The translations under genes and the position numbers were made by a program. Shown piece after piece: positions 26,594-34,987 of a stretch of DNA of 64,000 nt. Location: NCBI RefSeq assembly GCF_021249405.1, contig NZ_CP089593.1, positions 1,674,001 to 1,738,000 on the forward strand. Reading direction: 5' to 3'. Numbering within the stretch: position 1 is the first letter of the stretch; each line of letters begins with the position of its first letter. The stretch is from Halobacterium zhouii. Lineage in GTDB: Archaea > Halobacteriota > Halobacteria > Halobacteriales > Halobacteriaceae. The notes beneath the pieces are model-generated. The model was not told the DNA's origin, did no database searches, and was given only the letters and a program-made list of their open reading frames with translations.

Positions 26594-27742
26594 ATGAAGC
26601 TTCACGAGTACCAGGCGAAGCAGGTCTTCGCCGAGGCGGGCATCCCGACCCCCGGGTCGGCGCTCGCCACGTCCGTCGACGAGGTCGTAGAGGTCGCGGA
26701 AGACCTCGGCTACCCCGTCGCGGTGAAGGCCCAGGTACACGTCGGTGGACGCGGCAAGGCCGGCGGTATCAAACTGGCCGAGAGCGAAGAGGAAGCCCGA
26801 GAGGCCGCCGAATCCATCCTCGGCATGGACCTCAAGGGGTACACCGTCGGAAAGGTCCTCGTCGAGGAGGCCGTCGACTTCACGAACGAACTGTACGTCG
26901 GCGTGACGATGGATCGCGGCGAGGGCAAACCCGTCGCGATGGTCTCAGAGAAGGGCGGCGTCAACATCGAGGAGGTCGCCGAGGAGGACCCCGACGCTAT
27001 CGCGCGCGAACACATCGACCCCGCGTTCGGCCTGCACCCGTACCAGGCCCGGAAGGTCGTCTACGACGCGGGCATTCCGAACGAGGTCGCTCGCGACGTG
27101 TCCAGCATCCTCACGACGCTGTACGACCTCTACGAGGACAAGGACGGCAGCGACATCGAGATCAACCCGCTGATGGTCACCGCGGACGGCGACGTCGTCG
27201 CGGCCGACGCCGTGATGAACGTCGACGACGACGCGCTGTTCCGACACCCCGACCTGGAGGAGATGGAAGACGAGGCCGCCGAGGACGACCTCGAAGCCAA
27301 GGCCAACGAGTACGGCTTCGACTACGTGCGTCTGGACGGTAACGTCGGCATCATCGGCAACGGGGCGGGTCTCGTGATGACGACCCTCGACCTCGTCGAC
27401 TACTACGGCGGACAGCCGGCGAACTTCCTGGACATCGGCGGCGGCGCGAAAGCCGAACGCGTGACGAACGCCCTCGACATGGTGTTCAGCGACGACAACG
27501 TCGACTCCGTCGTGTTCAACATCTTCGGCGGCATCACCCGCGGCGACGAGGTCGCCAAGGGCATCAACGCCGCGCTCGAGCAGTTCGACGAGATTCCGAA
27601 ACCGGTGGTCGTCCGACTCGCGGGGACGAACGCCGAGGAGGGCCGCGAGATCCTGAACGCGGACCTCGTGACCGTCGAGGAGACCCTCGAAGGAGCGGTG
27701 CAGCGCGCTGTCGAGTACGCTGACACGGAGGTGACCCAATGA
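26594..27742 (+). CDS. sucC: Succinyl-CoA synthetase (ADP-forming), beta subunit
   Basis: A 382-residue citric acid cycle subunit that, with SucD, converts succinyl-CoA to succinate with ATP formation. The N-terminal ATP-grasp domain starts [16 protein letters not shown] and includes [16 protein letters not shown]. The C-terminal CoA-ligase domain carries [12 protein letters not shown] and [13 protein letters not shown]. The ATGA overlap with sucD indicates coupled translation and equal amounts of the two subunits. Confidence 0.97.
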   Translation: MKLHEYQAKQVFAEAGIPTPGSALATSVDEVVEVAEDLGYPVAVKAQVHVGGRGKAGGIKLAESEEEAREAAESILGMDLKGYTVGKVLVEEAVDFTNELYVGVTMDRGEGKPVAMVSEKGGVNIEEVAEEDPDAIAREHIDPAFGLHPYQARKVVYDAGIPNEVARDVSSILTTLYDLYEDKDGSDIEINPLMVTADGDVVAADAVMNVDDDALFRHPDLEEMEDEAAEDDLEAKANEYGFDYVRLDGNVGIIGNGAGLVMTTLDLVDYYGGQPANFLDIGGGAKAERVTNALDMVFSDDNVDSVVFNIFGGITRGDEVAKGINAALEQFDEIPKPVVVRLAGTNAEEGREILNADLVTVEETLEGAVQRAVEYADTEVTQ

Positions 27743-28608
27743 GTATTCTAGTCGACGACGACACCCGCGTCGTGGTGCAGGGCATCACGGGCGGCGAGGG
27801 CAAGTTCCACGCCGAACAGATGATCGAGTACGGGACGAACGTCGTCGCGGGCGCGGTGCCCGGCAAGGGCGGCCAGGAAGTCTCGGGCGTCCCCGTCTAC
27901 GACACCGTCGACCAGGCCGTCGAAGCCGAGAACGCCGACGCGTCGGTCGTGTTCGTTCCGCCCGCGTTCGCGGCAGACGCCGTCTTCGAGGGACTCGACA
28001 CGGACCTCGACCTCGTGGTCGCCATCACGGAGGGTATCCCGACCCAGGACATGGCGAAGGTGAACAAGCGCCTCTCCGAGGTCGACACCCGCCTCATCGG
28101 TCCGAACTGTCCGGGCATCATCACGCCCGGCGAGGCGAAACTCGGCATCCTGCCGGGCAACATCTTCGAGTCCGGGCGCGTCGGACTCGTCTCTCGGTCT
28201 GGCACCCTCACGTACCAGGTCGTGGACTCCCTGACCTCCCGGGGTATCGGCCAGACGACCGCCATCGGCATCGGCGGCGACCCCATCATCGGCACCGACT
28301 TCATCGACGCGCTCTCGCTGTTCGAGGACGACGTCGACACCGACGCCGTCGTGATGTGCGGCGAAATCGGCGGTGAGGACGAGGAGGAGGCCGCCGAGTT
28401 CATCGCCCAGAACATGGACACGCCGGTCGCGGGATTCATCGCGGGCCGCACCGCGCCGCCGGGCAAGCGCATGGGCCACGCGGGCGCCATCGTCTCCGGC
28501 AGCGGGACGGGTACTGCGGAGTCCAAGATCAGCGCGCTGAACGACGCGGGCGTCCCGGTCGGCGACACGCCCGAGGAAGTCGCGGACGACATCGAGGACT
28601 TCCTGTAG
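27739..28608 (+). CDS. sucD: Succinyl-CoA synthetase, alpha subunit
   Basis: 289 residues. The CoA-binding Rossmann part is [11 protein letters not shown] and the phosphohistidine site is in [22 protein letters not shown] and [16 protein letters not shown] are standard signatures. It forms the heterotetramer with SucC. Its translation is coupled by overlap. The transcript probably ends in the pyrimidine-rich stretch that follows. Confidence 0.97.
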   Translation: MSILVDDDTRVVVQGITGGEGKFHAEQMIEYGTNVVAGAVPGKGGQEVSGVPVYDTVDQAVEAENADASVVFVPPAFAADAVFEGLDTDLDLVVAITEGIPTQDMAKVNKRLSEVDTRLIGPNCPGIITPGEAKLGILPGNIFESGRVGLVSRSGTLTYQVVDSLTSRGIGQTTAIGIGGDPIIGTDFIDALSLFEDDVDTDAVVMCGEIGGEDEEEAAEFIAQNMDTPVAGFIAGRTAPPGKRMGHAGAIVSGSGTGTAESKISALNDAGVPVGDTPEEVADDIEDFL

Positions 28609-29014
28609 CGCGACGCCGCCGGGTGTAACCCACCGTTTCGCCGTTCTCGTTCTCCGAGTTCTCGCGCTGTCTCCTGCTTCTGGCCTCGACCGTGCTGTTC
28701 TCCTGTTTCCTCTTCTCTCGACCTCCCTGTTCTCTCGTTCCCCCGTCGGCCAACTCATGAACGTCACGCGCCGACTGTTTCCTCCGGTCGACGTGGTCCG
28801 TAACCGGAGGTTTCTGCGACCATCGCGACTGGCATTTATTTCTCCCGGTTAGACGCCTCAGTAACCTCCAGAGGGGCGCGTCGCCTAGACGTTGTCGAAC
28901 CGTTAGAATGACCGTAAACCCCGGTATTCGGCGGTAATTCGGATTTACTGGCGTGAAATCGATGACACGGTGTTCTCGGTTTTTGTGGGGTCCAGTCGAT
29001 ACGTGGATACGCCA
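28609..29014. other. Intergenic region with pyrimidine-rich tract downstream of sucCD
   Basis: No ORF is credible. From about 28640 to 28745 the plus strand is almost entirely C and T, with CTGTTCTC occurring twice and several CTCTC and TTTCC words. This is the expected position and composition for a haloarchaeal U-rich terminator, but far longer than usual. The remaining 250 bp, including ATTTATTTC near 28834, probably carry the promoter of the zinc-ribbon gene. Confidence 0.55.
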
Positions 29015-29212
29015 ATGACCACCACCACGCCGAACACGGACGTGCGGGAATTCTGTGACGTCTGTGACAAAAAGACGGCGCACGCGGTCCAGATCGAACT
29101 CCGCGTGGAGAGCACGAAGACCGAGAACCAGGAGTTCTCCCGCGAGCCCTACCGGGTGAGCACGTGTGCCGACTGCGAGTCGACGAGTACGATGCGGATG
29201 AACCACGTCTAA
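29015..29212 (+). CDS. Small haloarchaeal zinc-ribbon protein
   Basis: 65 residues with two CxxC knuckles, CDVC near residue 14 and CADC near residue 53, which should bind one zinc ion. It starts with a Thr-rich tail MTTTTPN. The compact beta-hairpin form resembles haloarchaeal zinc-beta-ribbon small proteins (I recall DUF7835, unverified). It lacks obvious partners next to it. Nucleic-acid or protein binding is likely; the exact role is unknown. Confidence 0.8.
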   Translation: MTTTTPNTDVREFCDVCDKKTAHAVQIELRVESTKTENQEFSREPYRVSTCADCESTSTMRMNHV

Positions 29213-29338
29213 ACGCGGATTGCTGGAGTGTCTTCCCGCGACCACTGAAATCCCGCCGTCAGCGATTCGCGTGCATCGACGACCACGGACGCGGCGCCAG
29301 CGAAACGCGTATGGTGCGGGGCCGGGACGCGTGAGGTG

Positions 29339-30364
29339 ATGGAGACCACCCACGAGGTGCACGTCGACGACGCCCGCGACCTGCCGCTCGCCGACGACAG
29401 CGTCGACCTCGTGGTCACGTCACCGCCGTACCCCATGATATCGATGTGGGACGGCCTGTTCACCGAACTCGACCCGGCGGTCGGGGACGCACTCGACGAG
29501 GGCGACGGCCGGCGCGCCCACGAACGCATGCACGACGCACTCGACGCCGCGTGGCGCGAGGTCGCTCGCGTGCTCCGCCCGGGCGGCATCGCGTGCGTGA
29601 ACGTCGGCGACGCCACGCGAACGTTCGAACGCTTCCGCGTCTACGACAACCACTCGCGGGTTACCGAGGCGTTCGAGACGCTGGGTTTCGACGCGCTCCC
29701 CAGCGTCGTCTGGCGGAAACCCGCGAACAGCGCGACGAAGTTCATGGGAAGCGGGATGCTCCCGCCGAACGCCTACGTCACACAGGAGCACGAACACGTA
29801 CTCGTGTTCCGGAACGGCGAGCGCCGCGACTTCGACGCGGGCGCCGACCGACGGTACGAGGCCGCCTACTTCTGGGAGGAGCGCAACCGCTGGTTCTCGG
29901 ACGTCTGGACCGACCTGAACGGCGAAACCCAGTCCCTCGAGGGTCCGGGGTTGCGCGAGCGTTCGGCCGCGTTCCCGCTCGCGCTCCCGTACCGTCTCGT
30001 GAACATGTACTCCGTCTACGGCGACACCGTCCTCGACCCGTTCTGGGGCACGGGAACGACCTCACAGGCGGCCGCCGTGGCGGGCCGGCACTCCGTCGGC
30101 GTGGAACGCGACTCCGGGTTCGCCGACGCGTTCTCGGACCGAATCCAGCGCGCCCCCGAGCGCTCCCGAACACTCGCCAGCGACCGACTCGCGGCTCACC
30201 GCGAGTACGTCGCGAACGCCGCGGACGAATTCGAGTACGAGGCCGAGTACTACGACGCGCGCGTCCGGACGAAACAGGAACGCCGCATTCGCTTCTACGA
30301 GGTCACCGACGTCGCCGAGACCGAAACCGGGTGGCGGGCGACACACGTTCCCTACGAGGAGTGA
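29339..30364 (+). CDS. zim: Orphan DNA methyltransferase, probably CTAG-specific m4C enzyme Zim
   Basis: A 341-residue beta-group DNA methyltransferase. Motif IV is TSPPYPM near the N-terminus, and motif I is DPFWGTGTT near the C-terminus. TSPPY is the form usual for N4-cytosine methylases. The middle holds WRKPANSATKFMGSGMLPPN and the end is rich in charged residues. No restriction gene is nearby, so it acts as an orphan. Overall it looks like the haloarchaeal CTAG methylase Zim. The gene name rests on that resemblance and the target is not shown by this sequence. An alternative GTG start lies one codon upstream. Confidence 0.75.
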   Translation: METTHEVHVDDARDLPLADDSVDLVVTSPPYPMISMWDGLFTELDPAVGDALDEGDGRRAHERMHDALDAAWREVARVLRPGGIACVNVGDATRTFERFRVYDNHSRVTEAFETLGFDALPSVVWRKPANSATKFMGSGMLPPNAYVTQEHEHVLVFRNGERRDFDAGADRRYEAAYFWEERNRWFSDVWTDLNGETQSLEGPGLRERSAAFPLALPYRLVNMYSVYGDTVLDPFWGTGTTSQAAAVAGRHSVGVERDSGFADAFSDRIQRAPERSRTLASDRLAAHREYVANAADEFEYEAEYYDARVRTKQERRIRFYEVTDVAETETGWRATHVPYEE

Positions 30365-30480
30365 CGCGGCAGGTAGGCGCAAGTAAGGCAGCCCGGGCGC
30401 AAGCAACCCCGACGAACCCGGGAACAAGCAGGCAGGCAGTTGGTCACGGCGCCTAACTCGCCGCGCGTCCTGTTCTGCGT

Positions 30481-30627
30481 ATGACCTATCAGACCACGGT
30501 CGGCTGGTCGCTGCTCACCTCGGGCATCGTCACGCTCCTCCTCGCGTACCTGCCTGGCGACTCGTTCTGGTGGGGAATCGGTCTGCTGGTGGTGGGAATC
30601 GGCGTGCTCCTCATCAGACAGACGTAG
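30481..30627 (+). CDS. 48-residue two-helix membrane protein
   Basis: Starts MTYQTTVGWS and has two hydrophobic stretches, LLTSGIVTLLLAYL and WGIGLLVVGIGVLLI, joined by the short polar turn PGDSFW. The composition is consistent with a small membrane protein rather than chance. It ends in RQT and stands before a larger membrane protein gene in the same direction. The function is unknown. Small gene prediction without other data keeps the confidence moderate. Confidence 0.6.
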   Translation: MTYQTTVGWSLLTSGIVTLLLAYLPGDSFWWGIGLLVVGIGVLLIRQT

Positions 30628-30806
30628 AAACGAGGGTGAGACAGATGCGACCGGATACCGCCGAACGATCGACCACCGTCGAGAAAGCGGGAGGCGCCAG
30701 ACTGCAGACCGATTCGACGTCTCGCCATGAACGACGATAGAACCGACAGCGGCCCCCGACCGGTCGCAGTCGGTTCACAGACGTCTGGCCGCTCCGATGG
30801 CTACTG

Positions 30807-31751
30807 TTGACCGGGAGTCGCCGAACTCTCACGCTCCTGCTCTCGGTGAGCGCGCTCGCGGTGCTGCTCGGCGTCGGCACGGTCTGGGAGATCGAGATGG
30901 AGCGCCTCGTGAACGAGACGCGGGCCGTGCAGTCGCTTTTCAACACGCTGCTCGGCGGCATCATCCTCTTCGTCTCGGTCGTGCTCTCGATCAACATCGC
31001 GGTGCTCGCCCAGGAACTCGGGCCGTTACAGACCGAGCGCTCGCAGATCGAGGACTCCATCGCGTTCAAGGTCGAAGTGGCGGACGTCGTCGAATCCGAC
31101 GTGGGGCGAACCGAGGCGGACGGCCTCTTCCAGTTCCTCCTCCGGGCGCTGCGCGGCGAAGCCAACCAGCTCCAGCGCAACGCCGAAGAACTCGACGACG
31201 ACGACGCGAGAGACGAGGTTCCGGTGTTCGTCGACGCCTTACAGGCGGAGTTCGCGTCCGCCGAACGACGCCTCCGGTCGCGCACCCCGCGACGCACAAC
31301 GCCGCTGTTACCCGGACTCGACTACGACCTCGCTCGCCACATCTCCGAAATCAGGCGCATCCAGTCCGAACACGGCGACAGCCTCGACGAACCCACGGCC
31401 GAAGCGCTCTCGACCGTCGCCGACCTCCTCGAAGCCTTCGCCGCCGGACGCGAGTACTTCCGAGCCCTGTACTTCAAGCGCGAAGTGCAGAACCTCTCCA
31501 GTGACCTCCTCCTGCTCGCACTCCCCGTCATCGTCTTCACCTCCCACGTCCTGCTCGCCATCGACGCCGGCCTGTTCCCGACGACGTCCATCTTCGGCAT
31601 CCAACCGCGCCTGCTCTACGTGAGTATCGCGTACGCCATCGCGCTCTCACCGTACCTCCTGTTGAGCGCGTACATGCTCCGCATCGTCACCGTCTCCCGT
31701 CACTCTACGGAATCGAGCGGGTTCGCGCTCGGGGGTGACGACTCGGTGTAG
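30807..31751 (+). CDS. Haloarchaeal four-helix membrane protein with central soluble domain; start uncertain
   Basis: About 314 residues. Two hydrophobic helices at the N-terminus (LLLSVSALAVLLGVG and LLGGIILFVSVVLSIN) are followed by a roughly 150-residue acidic soluble segment. Two more helices come near the C-terminus (LLLALPVIVFTSHVLL and YAIALSPYLLLSAYML). No ATG or GTG starts the open frame, which extends upstream to about 30741; the usable start shown is TTG. A short ATG frame at 30727 (M-N-D-D-R-T-D-S) in another phase suggests a frameshift near 30741-30805. The function is unknown. Confidence 0.75.
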   Translation: MTGSRRTLTLLLSVSALAVLLGVGTVWEIEMERLVNETRAVQSLFNTLLGGIILFVSVVLSINIAVLAQELGPLQTERSQIEDSIAFKVEVADVVESDVGRTEADGLFQFLLRALRGEANQLQRNAEELDDDDARDEVPVFVDALQAEFASAERRLRSRTPRRTTPLLPGLDYDLARHISEIRRIQSEHGDSLDEPTAEALSTVADLLEAFAAGREYFRALYFKREVQNLSSDLLLLALPVIVFTSHVLLAIDAGLFPTTSIFGIQPRLLYVSIAYAIALSPYLLLSAYMLRIVTVSRHSTESSGFALGGDDSV

Positions 31752-31867
31752 CCAGGTGTGGGGGGCAAGGAGACGCCGAGAGCGACGCGCTGGAGCGTCA
31801 CCGCGACCCCGAGAGGGACTGTCACACAACCGGCCGATTTTTCCACGCTATCCGTGAACCCGAGGCC

Positions 31868-33157
31868 ATGGCCAGCGAAACAGACACCGGTTCCCAGCTT
31901 GCGGACGCCCTCATCCCACTCTCTACGACTTCCCCTACAACAGACGGTGACGGCCTCCACGAACTCGGTGACGTGCTCGCCGACTTCCGCGTTATCGGCC
32001 TCGGCGAATCCACGCACGGCACGCGGGAGTTCTTCGAACTCAAGCACCGTATCGTTCGGCATCTCGTCGAGGAGCAGGGACTCCGCCTGTTCGGCATCGA
32101 AGCCTGCTTCGGTGAAACGCTCGCCATCAACGACTACGTGCTTCGCGGCGAGGGGAGCGCCGAAGAAGCACTCGACGGCATCGGCTTCTGGACCTGGAAC
32201 ACCGAGGAAGTGCGGAACTTCGTGGAGTGGCTCCGCGAGTTCAACGACGGTCGAGAGCACGAGGACTGCGTGAAGTTCTACGGCTACGACATGCAGTTCA
32301 CAACGGCGTCCGCCAGCAGGCTCGACAACTGCCTCGACCACGTCGATGCCAGCGTCCACGAATCAGTCGCAGCCGACCTCGACTTGCTCGCCGACGAACA
32401 TCGAGTGTACGGCGACGACGACCAGCTCCGGGAACGAGTGGATGCCGCAGAGTCGGTCGTGGAGTCACTCGCACCCACACTCGACAACAACCGCGAGACA
32501 TACGTCGATGCGACTAGCGAACGCCAGTGGCGACTCGCGCGCCAGCACGTCACCGCGATGGAGCAAGCAGTCACCCGTGGCCGCAGGATGCTTCAGGCAG
32601 ACGAATTCACGGTGGAGCAACTCCGGCAGCGCGACTACGCGATGGCCAAGAACGTCGACTGGATTCTCGACCACGAACCCCATGACCGCATCGCGCTCTG
32701 GGCGCACAACGGCCACGTCAAGCGCGGCGGCATGGAGTACGAGGACACCATCGTCCCGACAATGGGAGACAATCTGGCCGACCGCTACGGCGACGACTAC
32801 TACGCACTCGGCTTCGACTTCCACCACGGTTCCTTCCAGGCCATCGGTAATCTCGAAGACGAAGACGACTCCGGCCTCCGAGAGTTCACTGTCGGGACGC
32901 CACGCGAGGACTCGTTTGCCGCTACGCTCGCGGCCACCGGAGTCGAACTGGCGCTCCTCGACGCAACGCGCGCGAGTCGGGACCCAGCACTCGTAGACTG
33001 GCTGAACAGCGAACACGAACAACGGACTGTCGGCGCGCACTACGACCACGACGACGCAGACGACTACTGGGCCACGTTCGACCTCCCCGAGGACTTCGAC
33101 GGTATGCTCTACGTCGAGGAAACGACGCGAGCAGTACCGCTAGAAAGAGGTGACTGA
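31868..33157 (+). CDS. Erythromycin esterase family protein
   Basis: A 429-residue protein of the EreA/EreB-like hydrolase superfamily. It has the family core GESTHGTREFFELKHRI, FGIEACFGE, GYDMQF and the conserved ALWAHNGHVKRG near residue 280. The superfamily includes macrolide esterases and related hydrolases of unknown substrate. Haloarchaea are insensitive to erythromycin, so a native substrate is more likely. There is no signal peptide. It stands alone before the tRNA-Val and its repeat. Confidence 0.88.
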   Translation: MASETDTGSQLADALIPLSTTSPTTDGDGLHELGDVLADFRVIGLGESTHGTREFFELKHRIVRHLVEEQGLRLFGIEACFGETLAINDYVLRGEGSAEEALDGIGFWTWNTEEVRNFVEWLREFNDGREHEDCVKFYGYDMQFTTASASRLDNCLDHVDASVHESVAADLDLLADEHRVYGDDDQLRERVDAAESVVESLAPTLDNNRETYVDATSERQWRLARQHVTAMEQAVTRGRRMLQADEFTVEQLRQRDYAMAKNVDWILDHEPHDRIALWAHNGHVKRGGMEYEDTIVPTMGDNLADRYGDDYYALGFDFHHGSFQAIGNLEDEDDSGLREFTVGTPREDSFAATLAATGVELALLDATRASRDPALVDWLNSEHEQRTVGAHYDHDDADDYWATFDLPEDFDGMLYVEETTRAVPLERGD

Positions 33158-33166
33158 CGTAGCTAG

Positions 33167-33346
33167 CCTTCGCCGACCGAGCGGGCCGACAGGCCCCGGA
33201 AGGTCGGCGATTCACTCCGCGAACGTAGTGAGTGGAGGCCGACGACTGAGGGGAGCGCGTCAGCGCGAACCGAAGAAGGAGTGCTTTTGGCCGAGCTTTT
33301 GCCGAGGGCTGGCGAAGCCAGCCCGCAGCGCAAAAGGTCGAGCGAG
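33167..33346 (-). repeat. Dispersed tRNA-associated repeat, copy 2
   Basis: Begins directly at the tRNA-Val 3' end and runs away from it. In the tRNA direction the order is CGACCTTTT, a hairpin GGGCTGGC..GCCAGCCC, GCTCGGCCAAAAGCACTCCT, CAGTCGTCGGCC, GAATCGCCGACCTTCCGGGG, and the closing arm of the inverted repeat CGCCGACC/GGTCGGCG (33171-33209 on the plus strand). It matches copy 1 in order and in most words, in inverted orientation. Confidence 0.75.
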
Positions 33347-33421
33347 TGGGTTGGGGCGGATTCGAACCGCCGGCCTGCTCCGTGTGAAGGAGCCGTCATA
33401 GCCTGACTAGACCACCAACCC
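33347..33421 (-). tRNA. tRNA-Val (anticodon CAC)
   Basis: A full 75-nt cloverleaf. The acceptor pairs are GGGTTGG with CCAACCC, and the discriminator is A. The anticodon arm is GCTCC-TTCACAC-GGAGC with anticodon CAC (reads GUG). The T-arm is GGCGG-TTCGAAT-CCGCC. CCA is not encoded. There is no intron. The conserved bases GTTCGAATC in the T-loop fit archaeal tRNAs. The 3' flank is the dispersed repeat. Confidence 0.95.
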
Positions 33422-33462
33422 GCACCAGAACGTACGCCGGAGACGCCAATTAAGGCTTGCGT

Positions 33463-33705
33463 TTAGCTCGAACGGGAGCGTCGGATGCGGCGACGCGCCT
33501 TCCGAGCGGTTCGCCGGGCGCGGCGTTCGGCGTCGGTGGCGCGCTCGCGGACGCGCTCCGGGGCGCTGGGTTCTGGTTCGCGTTCCATGCCGGTGAGTCT
33601 GCGGACGTTCCGTTCCGCCGGTTCGAGTTCCGTACGGATGCCGTGCGCCGTCGCTTCCGCGGCGCGTTGGAGGTAGTAACGGGCGTCTTCGAAGTGTCGG
33701 TTCAT
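33463..33705 (-). CDS. Small haloarchaeal helical protein (DUF7553-like)
   Basis: 80 residues: MNRHFEDARYYLQRAAEAT at the start, then a Glu-rich middle with ELEPAERNVRRLTG and an Arg-rich C-terminus (RRARRTARKARRRIRRS). From memory this matches a haloarchaeal small-protein family with the same N-terminus. The C-terminal basic tail is stronger than usual and might bind nucleic acid. Starts further upstream are Arg/Pro-rich noise. The function is unknown. Confidence 0.7.
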   Translation of the reverse strand: MNRHFEDARYYLQRAAEATAHGIRTELEPAERNVRRLTGMEREPEPSAPERVRERATDAERRARRTARKARRRIRRSRSS

Positions 33706-33770
33706 GCACGACAGTACGCCGCGAGAGAGCAAAGCGTTGCTGCCGAGGTTCGTACCGACACCGTCCCGCT

Positions 33771-34307
33771 CTAGTACGACGGCGACTCCTCTGGGACACC
33801 GTCGCGCTGGTTGACGAGGCGCGCGAACACGAACAGCGCGTCCGAGAGGCGGTTCAGGTACGCGACCGCCTGCTCGTTGACGCCGTCCTCGTCGTGGAGC
33901 AACGCGACCGCGCGGCGCTCTGCGCGCCGGCACACCGTCCGGGCGTGGTGGAGCGCTGCGCCCGCGTCGCTACCGCCCGGGAGGATGAACGACTCGAGGG
34001 GGTCGAGTTCCGCCTCGCAGTCGTCGATCCACTCCTCGAGTTCCTCGACGTGGTCCTCGCCGACGACCGGGTCGTCCTCGTCGGGGTCCGGGTTGGCGAA
34101 GTCCGCCTGCACGACGTGGAGGTGGTTCTGGCACGCCGCGAGGTAGTCGTCGACGTCGTCGTGGCCCGAGGGGCGAACCGACCCGAGCAGGGCGTTCAGT
34201 TCGTCGACGGTGCCGTAGGCCTCGATGCGCGGACTCGTCTTCGAGACGCGGTCCATGTTCCGGAGGTCCGTCTCGCCGCTGTCGCCGCGCCGCGTGTAGA
34301 TCTTCAT
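33771..34307 (-). CDS. pduO: Cob(I)alamin adenosyltransferase (PduO type)
   Basis: A 178-residue ATP:cob(I)alamin adenosyltransferase, making adenosylcobalamin. The N-terminus KIYTRRGDSGETDL is the PduO signature. Further on, IEAYGTVDELNALLG and the C-terminal RTVCRRAERRAVALL carry the ATP/cobalamin contacts. Adenosylcobalamin is needed for methylmalonyl-CoA mutase, which would follow the propionyl-CoA carboxylase seen here. The start overlaps the end of the glutaredoxin-like gene by four bases. Confidence 0.94.
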   Translation of the reverse strand: MKIYTRRGDSGETDLRNMDRVSKTSPRIEAYGTVDELNALLGSVRPSGHDDVDDYLAACQNHLHVVQADFANPDPDEDDPVVGEDHVEELEEWIDDCEAELDPLESFILPGGSDAGAALHHARTVCRRAERRAVALLHDEDGVNEQAVAYLNRLSDALFVFARLVNQRDGVPEESPSY

Positions 34308-34543
34308 GCGAGTGTTCGCTCCACGTAGTCGAGGATGTTCTCGCTCTCGGCCATCGTGACCCCGTGGTCGTCGTCCACGAGCACGGGCACGCCGCGCTGC
34401 CCGCTCACGCGCTTGACCTCGTTGCGCTGGGAGTGCAGCGCGTCCACCCACTGGGTCTCGTACGAGACACCGTGGTCGTCCAGCGCTTCCTCGACAGTCT
34501 CGCAGTACGGACAGCCGTCGAGCGCGTACAGCGTCAGTCCCAT
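34304..34543 (-). CDS. Glutaredoxin-like (thioredoxin-fold) protein
   Basis: 79 residues with a thioredoxin fold. The active-site CPYC is at residues 11-14, followed by the helix ETVEEALDDHGV. The conserved cis-Pro loop GVPVLVD and the C-terminal helix ESENILDYVERTL complete the fold. It may reduce disulfides with glutathione-like thiols (gamma-glutamylcysteine in haloarchaea). Translation is coupled to the downstream adenosyltransferase by overlap, hinting at redox support for cobalamin adenosylation. Confidence 0.88.
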   Translation of the reverse strand: MGLTLYALDGCPYCETVEEALDDHGVSYETQWVDALHSQRNEVKRVSGQRGVPVLVDDDHGVTMAESENILDYVERTLA

Positions 34544-34663
34544 ACCGGATGGTGGTTCGGTGACTACTAAGGAATTGCCCCACTCCGGCTCGGTCTGCTC
34601 TCGGGGACGGCGACTCTCCGCCTCGGCGATAGATTCAACACGGTGTCGGGTGACGCGCTAGCG

Positions 34664-34987
34664 ATGACAGAGAGTCCGTTCGACGTCCGACTGCAGGTCG
34701 GAGAAGTGCTCGACGCGGAACCGTTCGAGGCGGCCCGGAAACCCGAGATGGCGAAACTGACAGTCGACGTGGGCGACCGAACACTCCAGTCCGCCGCACA
34801 GACCGGCTACAACTACGACCCGAGCGACCTCGTCGGCCGGCAGGTGCTGTGCGCGACGAACCTCGGGACGGTGAACATCGCGGGCTACGAATCCCAGGCG
34901 CTGACCGTCGGCGTTCCGGACGAGGACGGCCACCCGGTACTCGTCGGTCCGGACGACGACGTTCCGCTCGGGGGCGAACTCTACTGA
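34664..34987 (+). CDS. tRNA-binding domain protein (CsaA/MetRS-beta-like)
   Basis: A 107-residue OB-fold protein. FDVRLQVGEVLDAEPFE, KLTVDVGD, NYDPSDLVGRQVLCATNLGT and GYESQALTVGV match the EMAP/CsaA type of tRNA-binding domain. It probably acts as a dimer binding tRNA or acting as a chaperone. The start giving MTESPFDVRL agrees with the family. It converges with the DUF547 gene, with a 7-base overlap of their 3' ends. Confidence 0.87.
   Translation: MTESPFDVRLQVGEVLDAEPFEAARKPEMAKLTVDVGDRTLQSAAQTGYNYDPSDLVGRQVLCATNLGTVNIAGYESQALTVGVPDEDGHPVLVGPDDDVPLGGELY

Noticed and set aside
17450..33421. An integrated element between the tRNA fragment and tRNA-Val
   Set aside because: Attachment sites of an integrated element should be direct repeats; here the tRNA end and its repeat are inverted relative to the intact tRNA. 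The interval holds core genes (pccB, sucCD) and no integrase.
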